Shown here piece after piece: positions 25,282 through 33,634 of a stretch of DNA of 64,000 nt. Source of the DNA: Actinophytocola oryzae. GTDB taxonomy: Bacteria; Actinomycetota; Actinomycetes; Mycobacteriales; Pseudonocardiaceae. The stretch lies in NCBI RefSeq assembly GCF_004364325.1, contig NZ_SOCP01000012.1:186001-250000 (forward strand). The letters run 5' to 3'. Position numbers and translations under genes: made by a program. Numbering within the stretch: the stretch's first letter is position 1; each line of letters begins with the position of its first letter. The notes under the pieces were generated by a model. That model saw only the letters and a list, made by a program, of their open reading frames with translations. It was not told the origin of the DNA and made no database searches.

Positions 25282-27662
25282 TGACCCCGAACCAGGACGA
25301 CGCTCGCATTCACGAGCCCGTTCATGACGGCGTTCACGAGTCTCGTCACGACACCACGTCGGAGGTATTCGCGAGCCTTCCGAGGGACGTACACGACGCC
25401 AGCGAGGTGCCCACCTCCGTGAACGGGTCGGTGAACGATCCGGCGAACACGGTCGTGAACATCGACGGAGTGGTGGGCAACGTGATCCCGTTGCAGCCAC
25501 GCCGTGACGACCGTGAACACGGCCCCGGGTCGGAGTCGACGGGCACGGTCGTGAAGTGGCGCTCGCACGGGGAGCTGCTGACTCCGGAGGAGAACTCCGC
25601 TGTGGACCGGCGGCTGCCCCGTGCCGCCGTGCTGGGCCGCTTCACCCCGGCCGCGAAGACCGCCGCTACTCGTGCGGTGAAGGTGGTGCGAGTGGTGCGC
25701 GAGTCTGAGCGCACCCAGCAGGCCGGTAAGGGCGTGCTGCGCGCGGGACTGGACGTGGTGCAGGGAGTCGAGTCATGGGCCAAGCGCGCCTATGACGCGT
25801 CCACCATGGGTGTCTACCGCCGTCAGATCAAGGCTGCGGAGATAAGCGGCAATCAGGAACTGCTGGCTGAGTGGTTGGAGCGCAAGCAGAACGAGGCCCA
25901 GCGTCGCACAGAGCGGCTGCGTGAACTGCCGATGCAGATCGTGAAGATCTTCCTAGCCACGTTGGTGTTCATGTTCGGCACGGCGGTACTGGTGCCAGTC
26001 ATCGGGCTAGTCGTACAGCTGGCCGGCGCGGGGGAGTTCACGTCAGTAGTCGGCGGCTTCATGACCGGGGTCGCCTGGATCGTTGGAGCGATCGCGTTCG
26101 CGTGGACGCCGTTCATCATGGGCCTGCCGCTGTTCGTACTGCTTGCTGCGTGGCGTGAAGGCCGCCGCCGCGGGCATCGGCCCGGCTGGTTGCAGACGGC
26201 GCGGGATGCCGATGTGGATGTTGCTATCAACGAGCTGACCATCACTGGCGCGCTCGCGGCGCTGCGTATCCCACAGGTCACGGCCTATCTCAAGGAAGGT
26301 CTGCCGTTGCAGTTCATCACCCCGGCCCGTGTGGATGGTCGCGGCACGCACGCCATCGTCCGTCTGCCTGCCGGGGTGACCGCGGAGACGGTCGCACGCA
26401 AACGCGCCCAGCTCGCCACGGGCCTGCACCGTCTGGCCAAGGAGGTGTGGCCGACTACTGGCGCGGAAGCAGGGATCTTGGACGTGTGGGTGGCGGACAA
26501 GGGTGCGCTGGCGGAGGGTGCGGGAGCATATCCGCTGCTCACCGATGGTGCAGTGGACGTGTTCAAGGGCGTTCCCTTCGGCAAGACCCTGCGCGGAGTG
26601 CCGCTCAACGCGCCACTGATGGAGCGCAACACCATCACAGGTGGCATGCCCGGCCAAGGCAAGTCGTCCGCAGCCCGCGTGATCATGGCCGGTGCCGCGC
26701 TGGACCCGACGGCTGAGCTGCGGATTTGGGTGCCCGACGCCAACTTTGACTTCGAGGTGTTCCGGCCGCGCTGCTCCCGCTACGTCATGGGCGCGGAGGA
26801 CGAGAAGATCGCGGAAATCCTGGATCACCTGCGTGAGCTGCACGCGGAGGTGCAGGGCCGGGGTGAACTGCTGATCAAGTTCGAGACCCCGGCCGCTACC
26901 CGCGAGCTTGCGAACAGGGACATCGGGCTGCACCCACTGTTCTGCCTGCTCGAAGAGGCGCACGTAGCGATCCAGCATCCCGACTACGGCAAAGAGATCT
27001 CCAAGCTCCTGGTCGACATCGTCCGGCTGGGACGTAAGCGCGGTATCCATCTCATCGTGTCCACACAGGCCCCTACCAAGGACAGCATGCCCCGTGACGT
27101 GACCCGCAACTGCTCCAACGGCATCGCGTTCGCCGTGGGCGACCACGTGGCCAACGACGCACTACTTGGGCAGGGTGCGTACGCCGCTGGGCACCGCGCT
27201 ACCGAGCTTATTCCGGGCACTGACAAGGGAACTGCGGTCGTCAAGGGCTTCACCGGAGAGCGATCAGACATCGTGCAGGTCTACTTCCTCGACGTAGCAA
27301 GGGAAAACGACCAGGTCACGCCGATCATCGAGCGTGCCATGACCGCCGTGCGGGAGCGCGGGACGCTGCCCGGTGGCCCGGCGCCAGTCCGGCAGACCGA
27401 ACTAGCACGGGACCTCCTGGAGGACTTGGACGAGGTGTTGGGAGCCGACCCGGTGCCTGCGGCCGACGTGCCCGCTCTGCTCAAGCGCTGCGCACCCACG
27501 TGGCCGGCCTACCAGCGGTTGACCGGCAAGCAGCTCCGCGAGCAACTCGCTGACCTCGGGGTCAAGGTCGCCTCAACGGGCAACCGCTGGCCCGTCGACC
27601 CTGTCACCGTACGTGATGTTCTAGCCAGGCGGGCGACTGCCGACCTGGACGACCAGGGATAG
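25281..27662 (+). CDS. FtsK/SpoIIIE-type DNA translocase (TraB-like)
   Basis: This 793-aa protein should be the conjugation motor that moves double-stranded element DNA between mycelia, as in pSAM2 TraSA or pSVH1 TraB. A low-complexity N terminus (about 1-125) is followed by two membrane segments (about 220-300: IVKIFLATLVFMFGTAVLVPV and GVAWIVGAIAFAWTPFIM) and an FtsK-type ATPase with Walker A GMPGQGKSS near residue 455 and Walker B LFCLLEEAHVAI near 555. The last 70 residues (VPALLKRCAPTWPAYQRL...LREQLADLGVKVAS) form a winged helix that may recognise the transfer locus. ATG 25281 overlaps the previous stop. Confidence 0.92.
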   Translation: MTPNQDDARIHEPVHDGVHESRHDTTSEVFASLPRDVHDASEVPTSVNGSVNDPANTVVNIDGVVGNVIPLQPRRDDREHGPGSESTGTVVKWRSHGELLTPEENSAVDRRLPRAAVLGRFTPAAKTAATRAVKVVRVVRESERTQQAGKGVLRAGLDVVQGVESWAKRAYDASTMGVYRRQIKAAEISGNQELLAEWLERKQNEAQRRTERLRELPMQIVKIFLATLVFMFGTAVLVPVIGLVVQLAGAGEFTSVVGGFMTGVAWIVGAIAFAWTPFIMGLPLFVLLAAWREGRRRGHRPGWLQTARDADVDVAINELTITGALAALRIPQVTAYLKEGLPLQFITPARVDGRGTHAIVRLPAGVTAETVARKRAQLATGLHRLAKEVWPTTGAEAGILDVWVADKGALAEGAGAYPLLTDGAVDVFKGVPFGKTLRGVPLNAPLMERNTITGGMPGQGKSSAARVIMAGAALDPTAELRIWVPDANFDFEVFRPRCSRYVMGAEDEKIAEILDHLRELHAEVQGRGELLIKFETPAATRELANRDIGLHPLFCLLEEAHVAIQHPDYGKEISKLLVDIVRLGRKRGIHLIVSTQAPTKDSMPRDVTRNCSNGIAFAVGDHVANDALLGQGAYAAGHRATELIPGTDKGTAVVKGFTGERSDIVQVYFLDVARENDQVTPIIERAMTAVRERGTLPGGPAPVRQTELARDLLEDLDEVLGADPVPAADVPALLKRCAPTWPAYQRLTGKQLREQLADLGVKVASTGNRWPVDPVTVRDVLARRATADLDDQG

Positions 27663-27672
27663 CGGCAACACC

Positions 27673-27853
27673 GTCGAGTTAGGCCGGAACAGCGCCACAA
27701 ACGACGCACATTCCCGCCTCGCAGGTGCTCTGGTTCGACTGGCCTAACTCGCATAACTCGTAACTATCCGCTGGCCAGCGGCAACATCACCGATCTAACC
27801 AGTCGAGTTAGGAACCTAACCCGTTCCTCTCGACCTAACCCAACAGCTAACCC
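27673..27853. other. Iteron-like repeats, candidate replication origin or transfer locus
   Basis: The 277 bp between the translocase and the prim-pol gene contain about eight copies of CTAAC or its complement GTTAG. GTCGAGTTAGG occurs at 27673-27683 and 27802-27812, GGCCTAACTCG at 27741-27751, and TAACT at 27754-27765. CTAACC-type copies lie at 27795, 27815, 27834 and 27847. GTTAGGAACCTAAC (27807-27820) is a palindrome with a two-base centre. Position directly before the replication genes suggests an origin bound by the initiator; a clt transfer site recognised by the translocase is the alternative. Confidence 0.5.
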
Positions 27854-27939
27854 GCCCGGCGGGTGCCACTCACGGTGCCCGCTGCGGCCAGCTATGCCCA
27901 TCGACGGTCACTCAATGTGACCAATAGGGGAGTAGTTCG

Positions 27940-28890
27940 ATGTCTACTCGGGACAACAACACGGCTGACTTGCTCACCGCCGCGCTCGATGCTGCCCAAC
28001 TTGGCTGGCACGTCTTTCCACTCCGGCCTGGCACCAAGGTGCCGGCGCTGCATGGCCTGACCGACTGCGACCACACAGGTTTGTGCGGAACGGGTCATCT
28101 GGGGTGGGAGCAGCGCGCCACCACCGACCCGGAGCGCATCCGCGCCGCCTGGACGGCAGGCCGGTTCAACATCGGTCTCGCCACCGGGCCGGCTGGGCTG
28201 CTGGTGGTCGACCTCGACACCGCCAAGCCCGATGACACTCCGCCCGCGGAGTGGGACCTGCCCGGTGTCCGGGACGGGCAAGACGTGCTCGCGGTGCTCG
28301 CCGACCTCCACGGCCAAGACGTGCCGCTGTACACCTTCACCGTCGCCACACCGTCGAGCGGTGTGCACCTGTACTTCCTCGCCCCCGAGGTGGGGGAGCC
28401 ACTGCGCAACACGCAGGGCAAGCTCGGGTGGAAGATCGACACGCGCGGCCATGGCGGCTACGTCGTCGCGCCCGGCTCCCGTGCCGGCCACGGCGACTAC
28501 CGGGTGGTTGTGGATCTACCGCCAGCTCCGCTACCGGCCTGGCTGGGTGACCTGCTGCGACCCGCGCCGCTCCCGGCCGCCCCTGCTCAGCCGGTGAGCG
28601 TGGGTCGTGACCGCCGTGGTCGCTACCTTCAGTGCGCGGTGCGAGCTGAGGCTGCGAAGGTCGCTCACGCGGGAAAAGGAGAGCGCAACTCCACTCTGTA
28701 CGCCGCCGCGCTCGCCCTAGGACAGCTCGTCGCCGGGGGAGAGCTGGCAGCCGCCGACGTGGAAGCCACGCTGTTGACCGCCGCCGGACGGCACATCGCG
28801 GTCGGGGCGTATAGCGAACGGCAGGCCCGCGCCACCATCGCCTCCGGGATCGCGCGTGGCGCGAACCGGCCCCGGCAGGTGGCGGCATGA
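27940..28890 (+). CDS. Bifunctional DNA primase/polymerase (prim-pol)
   Basis: The 316-aa product matches the N-terminal prim-pol domain of archaeo-eukaryotic primase type: HVFPLRPGTKVPAL near residue 24, the metal site VVDLDT at 89-94, SGVHLYF near 145, and KIDTRGHGGYVVAPGS near 167. Such proteins initiate replication of actinomycete integrative elements. The C-terminal 80 residues are helical (ERNSTLYAAALALGQLVAGGEL). ATG 27940 follows GGGGAG. The gene overlaps the downstream ATPase gene by 4 bp, so the two form the replication module. Confidence 0.92.
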   Translation: MSTRDNNTADLLTAALDAAQLGWHVFPLRPGTKVPALHGLTDCDHTGLCGTGHLGWEQRATTDPERIRAAWTAGRFNIGLATGPAGLLVVDLDTAKPDDTPPAEWDLPGVRDGQDVLAVLADLHGQDVPLYTFTVATPSSGVHLYFLAPEVGEPLRNTQGKLGWKIDTRGHGGYVVAPGSRAGHGDYRVVVDLPPAPLPAWLGDLLRPAPLPAAPAQPVSVGRDRRGRYLQCAVRAEAAKVAHAGKGERNSTLYAAALALGQLVAGGELAAADVEATLLTAAGRHIAVGAYSERQARATIASGIARGANRPRQVAA

Positions 28891-29921
28891 GCGCCGCACG
28901 CCCGTTGCACGCGGTCGAGACTCGACCGGAGCGGCGTACACGGTGGACCGACTCGGAGCTGATGCGGGAGCACTTCCCGGAGCCGCGGTGGGCCGTGCCC
29001 GGCCTGCTCTCCGAAGGACTGAACCTGCTGGCCGGTGCGCCCAAGCTGGGCAAGTCGTGGCTCTCCCTGGGACTGGGTGCGGCGATCGCGAACGGAGATC
29101 TGGCGCTCAACGCGATCGAGGTTGAGCGCGGGCCGGTGCTGTACTGCGCGTTGGAGGACACCGGCCGCCGATTGCAGCGCCGCCGCCGTCAGATGCTCGC
29201 CGGAGGTGGACGGACCGCGCCGCTGCTCACCCTGGAGACCGCCTGCCCGACCATGACCAACGGCGGAGACGCCGTGATCGTGGACTGGCTGGCAGACAAC
29301 CCGGCGGCGCGACTGGTCATCATCGACACCTTCGAAAAAATGCGCGGCGCCACCCTACCCGGCGCATCGGCCTACGCGGCCGACTACGCCGCAGCATCCC
29401 GGTTCAAGACCATCGCGGACACCTACGGGGTGCCGTTCCTGCTCATTCACCACGTCCGCAAGCAGGGCGCAGAGGACTGGCAGGACCTCGTGTCCGGCAC
29501 CAACGGCCTGACCGGAGCCGCAGACGCCACGCTCGTGTTGAAGCGGTCTCGCGGTAGCGCCGACGGCGTGCTGTACGTGACCGGTCGCGACGTCGAAGAG
29601 GCTGAGTACGCGATGAGCTTCGACCCGCAGAACGGTGCGTGGACCAAGCTCGACGGCCCCGCTGCGGACTACGAGCTGCGCGACACCCGCGCAGACCTCA
29701 TGCGGATCATCCGCGACCACCCCGGCCTCAAACCGGCCCAGCTCGCCGAAGCCCTCCACGCCAACCCGGCGACGGTCCGCAAGACCCTCGCTCGCATGGC
29801 CGACCAAGGCCAGGTCCGCAAGACCCCCAGCGGCGAGTACTACCCGCCAGAACCGAGCGGCAACGCCAGTGGCACGCCACCGCTGTCACACCTGTCACTC
29901 AGTCACTCCACCCCCCGCTGA
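28887..29921 (+). CDS. RepA-like AAA ATPase/helicase
   Basis: The 344-aa product is an ATPase of the RepA/DnaB-like family used as replicative helicase by plasmids and integrative elements. It has Walker A GAPKLGKS at residues 50-57, Walker B region ARLVIIDTFEKM near 140, and LLIHHVRK near 190 with the sensor-type GTNGLTGAADATLVL. The C terminus (about 270-320: LMRIIRDHPGLKPAQLAEAL, TVRKTLARMADQGQV) is a winged helix for DNA contact. It is coupled to the prim-pol (ATGA) and followed by xis and int. Confidence 0.9.
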   Translation: MSAARPLHAVETRPERRTRWTDSELMREHFPEPRWAVPGLLSEGLNLLAGAPKLGKSWLSLGLGAAIANGDLALNAIEVERGPVLYCALEDTGRRLQRRRRQMLAGGGRTAPLLTLETACPTMTNGGDAVIVDWLADNPAARLVIIDTFEKMRGATLPGASAYAADYAAASRFKTIADTYGVPFLLIHHVRKQGAEDWQDLVSGTNGLTGAADATLVLKRSRGSADGVLYVTGRDVEEAEYAMSFDPQNGAWTKLDGPAADYELRDTRADLMRIIRDHPGLKPAQLAEALHANPATVRKTLARMADQGQVRKTPSGEYYPPEPSGNASGTPPLSHLSLSHSTPR

Positions 29922-29993
29922 CCAGGGAGAACAGCTGTGACACCACCTGTGACACCCACGTCAGCCAGTCACCCGCGAGCCAGGGGAGGACAT

Positions 29994-30182
29994 GTGGCAC
30001 CGAAGCGCGAATTCCTGACCGTCGACGACTTCTGCCAAGAAGCGCGAATCTCTCGATCCACGTTCTACGAATGGGTAGCCAAGGGCCGTGCGCCACTGCA
30101 CCGCAAACTGCCCAACGGCAAGCTACGCATGGATCGCCGAGACGTCGACACGTGGTGGGACACGTGCGAGGTGGCCGCCTGA
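29994..30182 (+). CDS. xis: Excisionase (helix-turn-helix, MerR/Xis type)
   Basis: A 62-aa helix-turn-helix protein (FLTVDDFCQEARISRSTFYEWVAKG, here residues about 6-30, then RKLPNGKLRMDRRDVDTWW). This is the standard excisionase form that directs Int towards excision. I chose GTG 29994 because AGGGGAGGA ends four bases before it and the length is usual; an in-frame GTG at 29937 would add 19 residues. Its TGA overlaps the integrase ATG (TGATG), the usual xis-int coupling. Confidence 0.88.
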   Translation: MAPKREFLTVDDFCQEARISRSTFYEWVAKGRAPLHRKLPNGKLRMDRRDVDTWWDTCEVAA

Positions 30183-31606
30183 TGGCGACGACATACGACG
30201 TGCGGGTGCACGAGATCCACAGGCGCTACGACAACGGGGCAAAGAAGCCGACGCGGTACATCGTCCGGTGGTCGGTGGATCGGAAAAGGGGTGAGCGAGG
30301 CTTCAAACGGTCGACGCAGGCGGATAGCTTCCGCTCGGAGCTGATGACGGCGGCCCGCAAGGGCGAACCGTTCGACATCGGCTCCGGACTGCCTCTCTCG
30401 ATGCTCCGACCTGAACAGACGGACACAACCTGGTTCGACCTCGTGACCGCACACTGTGCTGCGCGATGGGACGAGTTGTCGCCCGGCTCGCGGCGCAACC
30501 TGGTCCGAGACCTTTCCGACGTCACCATCGCCCTCTTGCCAGCGCACCGCAGTCGGCCGGACCGTCCGGTACTCAGCAAGGCGCTTCGCATCGCGTTCAA
30601 CCCGAAAAGGGATGCTGAGCCCTCCGCTGAGATCGCCGACGCTGTCACGTGGGTGAAGCGACACGGCGGCGCAGTCCGGGCACTCGAAGACGTGGACGTC
30701 TTTCGGCGGCTGATGACAGCACTCGACAAGAAGGGTGATGGTACGAGGGCCGCACCAGACACGATCCGTCTGCGTCGCACAGCGCTGGTGGGCGTGATCG
30801 ACTACGCGATCGAGAAAGAAGCGCTTAGCTTCAACCCGCTGCGGAAGGTCAGAGTTCGGAAGAACAAGACCGCTCTTCGTGAGATTGAAACGGCCGCAGT
30901 CGTGAGCCCAATGCAGGCGCGAACGCTTCTGAACGCTGTCCGCGAGAACTCGCCGCGGCTGGTCGCGTTCTTCGGCCTGATGTACTTCGGCGGCCTCCGG
31001 CCAGAGGAAGCAGTGAACGTCCGCAAGTCGAACCTGTCACTGCCATCTGCCAACTGGGACGACACTCACCAGCGGTGGGTGTTCCCGGACGGAGTCGACG
31101 GCCGGGGGGAGTTGCGGCTTGAACGGGCCGTCCCGGAGATCAGCGGGGAATGGACAGACTCCGGAGAACGGCACGAAGAGAGGTCACTCAAGGGCCGCGG
31201 GGAGAAGGACACACGTACGGTGCCCTGCTGGCCAGACCTGACCATCCTGCTTCACGACCACCTGCGGCAATTCGGCACGACCCCTGACGGACACCTGTTC
31301 TGGGGTGTCCGGTCCGGAGGGAGACTGTCCAGCTCTGTGTACGGCCGGGTATGGGAAAGCGCACGCGCCGAGACCTTCACCGCAGAACTCTATGCCTCCA
31401 CGCTGGGTAAACGACCGTACGACCTCCGACACGCTTGCGTGTCTGGTTGGCTTGCTGCGGGCGTCGAACCGACCAGAGTGGCCTACTGGGCGGGACACAG
31501 CGTCGCTGTCCTCATGAAGGTGTACGCCAAATTCGTCGACGGTGGTCAAGCCATAGCGCTTCGACGAGTCGAAGACTGGCTAGGACGAGGCCCCGACCAG
31601 AGCTGA
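30182..31606 (+). CDS. int: Tyrosine-family site-specific integrase
   Basis: The 474-aa recombinase has a C-terminal catalytic domain with arginine 273 (GGLRPEEAVNV), R416 and H417 in the box-II segment RPYDLRHACVSGW, GHSVAVL, and nucleophile tyrosine 448 (KVYAKF). The box-II H-x-x-R reads Y-D-L-R here, a variation seen in some actinobacterial integrases. It should recombine attP with the tRNA-Tyr attB. Unusually for AICEs, its 3' end is 5.3 kb from the nearest attachment site, so the usual int-attP adjacency is broken by cargo. Confidence 0.93.
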   Translation: MATTYDVRVHEIHRRYDNGAKKPTRYIVRWSVDRKRGERGFKRSTQADSFRSELMTAARKGEPFDIGSGLPLSMLRPEQTDTTWFDLVTAHCAARWDELSPGSRRNLVRDLSDVTIALLPAHRSRPDRPVLSKALRIAFNPKRDAEPSAEIADAVTWVKRHGGAVRALEDVDVFRRLMTALDKKGDGTRAAPDTIRLRRTALVGVIDYAIEKEALSFNPLRKVRVRKNKTALREIETAAVVSPMQARTLLNAVRENSPRLVAFFGLMYFGGLRPEEAVNVRKSNLSLPSANWDDTHQRWVFPDGVDGRGELRLERAVPEISGEWTDSGERHEERSLKGRGEKDTRTVPCWPDLTILLHDHLRQFGTTPDGHLFWGVRSGGRLSSSVYGRVWESARAETFTAELYASTLGKRPYDLRHACVSGWLAAGVEPTRVAYWAGHSVAVLMKVYAKFVDGGQAIALRRVEDWLGRGPDQS

Positions 31607-31771
31607 ACAGGCCGGAAGGCCAGCGCGCTTACAACGATCTATCTATGACCACACGTGCGCCTCTTAGGTAACTAATCGAGTGGCCTTTGGCCTCGCCTCT
31701 AGAGTTGATTTGCACTCCAAGTGCAGCTTTGACGAATCCAGTTAGATGTAATTAACACCTGGTCAGAGGCT

Positions 31772-31813
31772 GTGAGTTGAGCTGTCGCTACACCCAGGTG
31801 TAGCTCAACTCAC
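31772..31813 (+). terminator. Terminator downstream of int
   Basis: GTGAGTTGAG (31772-31781) pairs with CTCAACTCAC (31804-31813), and CTACACC (31788-31794) with GGTGTAG (31797-31803), leaving a 6-base bulge; TTT follows. The 327-bp gap 31607-31933 holds this hairpin and no gene I can support. Confidence 0.75.
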
Positions 31814-31933
31814 TTTGGGGATAGAAGTGGAAAGTGATCTTGTCCGGGCCCTGTGGACCACTCGCGAGACGGGCCTATATCCGTCGATGTGCGTAGTCCG
31901 GTGGTCGCCCCTCTGGGGGTTCGTCGGGGCTAG

Positions 31934-32560
31934 CTATCGACGATCTGGGGGCAAATAGTTCCGACGATCCCGAGTGTGGACCATGTCGGCACCTGACAGG
32001 GCGGTATGCCAGAGGCGACGTCCACCGGGAAGGCGCAAGACTCGCCCACCTTGCCACCCAGCCGTTTCGATCTTGCTCGCGCCGTCAGCGGCACTCATCT
32101 CGAGCGCCGGCTCAAGGTCGGTGTCGTGAGATGCCAAGATCACTACCCCGTAATCGCCGGTCAAAGCCTGACGCACCACGGTAAGGGCGACGAGCACGTC
32201 AATGCCCTTCTCCTGAGCGGCCTTGTCCGGCCAGGACGGCGGATACTTGAGTGTCCGGTACGTCACCTCGACCCGGCGATCGCGCGTCCATTCGGATCGT
32301 TGGCGTTGGGAGATCCCGTACACGAAGGCTTGGCGCGAGTTGCTTGGCTGCCCTCGGAACACTCGAACACTCGCAAGTTCCGCCAGTTTTTGCAGCTCAT
32401 CCCGCTGACAACTGGCTCGCACTTGCAGCACCTGTTCGGCGAACTTGAGAGGATCGATCAAGCAGTCCTCAGGGGGCGATCCGTTAGGCGCGAACAGGTC
32501 ACGTGCGGTCAGGTGGATGTTCTGATAGTCGATCACCACGCAGACACGCGGAGCCTCCAC
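31934..32560 (-). CDS. NYN-domain (PIN-like) ribonuclease family protein
   Basis: The 208-aa product has a NYN domain with the acidic active-site residues in place: VVIDYQNIHLT near residue 8, EKGIDVLVALTVVRQAL near 110, and VVILASHDTDLEPAL near 135. NYN proteins are predicted RNases of the PIN-like fold. GTG 32558-32560 has GGGGG upstream, but an intrinsic terminator lies only 11 bases before the start codon. It is encoded opposite to int in the cargo segment. RNA processing, toxin-like or defence roles are all possible; none is shown by sequence. Confidence 0.78.
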   Translation of the reverse strand: MEAPRVCVVIDYQNIHLTARDLFAPNGSPPEDCLIDPLKFAEQVLQVRASCQRDELQKLAELASVRVFRGQPSNSRQAFVYGISQRQRSEWTRDRRVEVTYRTLKYPPSWPDKAAQEKGIDVLVALTVVRQALTGDYGVVILASHDTDLEPALEMSAADGASKIETAGWQGGRVLRLPGGRRLWHTALSGADMVHTRDRRNYLPPDRR

Positions 32561-32570
32561 GGCTACCCCC

Positions 32571-32605
32571 AAAAAAAGCCCCGCCAGTCCCGGAGGACGG
32601 CGGGG
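32571..32605 (-). terminator. Minus-strand intrinsic terminator in front of the NYN gene
   Basis: Read on the minus strand, CCCCGCC (complement of 32599-32605) pairs with GGCGGGG (complement of 32579-32585), followed by C and seven T residues (32571-32577). This is the most classical intrinsic terminator in the window. It ends just before the NYN start codon, so it may attenuate that gene or block read-through into it. Confidence 0.8.
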
Positions 32606-32887
32606 AGCAACTACACCAATGTAACGTACGAGGTAGATCGCCGATACGGCCCGGGTGTTACAACCACCCGATCGGACGTCCTGCACGGCTGCGCCTCCAG
32701 ACGGTTCCGGCTCGGAGACCAGGTCAAACCCAGAAGAAACACCAACTCTGAGTTCGACAAGAGAGCCGGGGAGGGTTCCGTCACATGCTAGCCACGCAGT
32801 GCAGTACGGCGGCTACATGGAGTAGTGTAAGTCGATCGATTCGACTGAAATAGTGCCCTGACCTGCATAAACATAGAATGCACTTAG

Positions 32888-32983
32888 GTCCCGACTACGC
32901 TCTGCCGTACCCTCCGGGCCCGCGCTAGCGGGGCAGAGCGTAGTCGGGACGCGCGGAGCGCCACGCCACAACATGCCGTGGCG
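32888..32983. repeat. Two adjacent hairpins, the first with perfect 19-bp arms
   Basis: Positions 32888-32906 and 32932-32950 are perfect inverted copies around a 25-base loop. A second stem, CGCCACG (32959-32965) with CGTGGCG (32977-32983), follows after 8 bases. There is no T tract. The structure is far larger than a usual terminator and could be an RNA element, a transfer-related site or a relic of an insertion. Confidence 0.75.
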
Positions 32984-33582
32984 TTACCAAGTCGATACAC
33001 ATCGGGTGTCGTCATGTTGAGGATCCTTCCTCAGGAAGGGCTTCCTGCAATCCCGTCGACGTGGCGGGAGCCCGATCCTGCCGGATCGACGGGGCTCTCT
33101 CGTTATGGCCAGCGTGTCAGCTGGGCGTGTCCCTTGACCCGGGCTGTAGCCCGTGCGGAGGTCGTGGGACGGCAGGTTGTTGCCGATGAACTGCCGCGTC
33201 GCCGCGGTTCGGCCACCCCGGCGGCCTGCCGCGCGATGAGCGCGTTTCCCTTCGCGGTTCGACGGGGCTGTGTCATCGTGGGCCAGCGGGCGCTGGCAGG
33301 CGCCCGCCTTGAAGGCGACATACCCGTTAGTCAACGCGCCATCCAAGCAAGGGGATTAGCCGTGACCACGGCCTGGAGCAGGTATGAACACGACAGGATT
33401 CGAACCTGCGTAGGACACGTGGCTTAAAGGATTGGTAAACATCGTGACCTCGACGAGCGATGATCCCGGGCGTGATAGATCCCCCGGCGCGACTACCGTC
33501 GCGCGCTGATCGCCCTGCGCGGAAGCCGCTGTCCGGAATGGCGCTGGCAGTGGCCACGACGGGAGTCGTGCTCCTCACTGCG

Positions 33583-33634
33583 GTTGTGGTGTTGATGTTG
33601 TGGTGTTGATGTTGTGGTGTTGATGCTGTGGTGG
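33583..33634. repeat. 14-bp tandem repeat, about 3.7 copies
   Basis: The unit GTTGTGGTGTTGAT is repeated three times without mismatch (33583-33624), then a partial copy GCTGTGGTGG (33625-33634). It lies in non-coding DNA. Confidence 0.85.

Noticed and set aside
33385..33475. tRNA-like T arm on the minus strand (GCAGGTTCGAATCCTGT)
   Set aside because: The T arm and a possible 3' acceptor strand look right, but no matching 5' acceptor, D arm or anticodon arm can be folded; only 5 of 7 acceptor pairs form with the best candidate.
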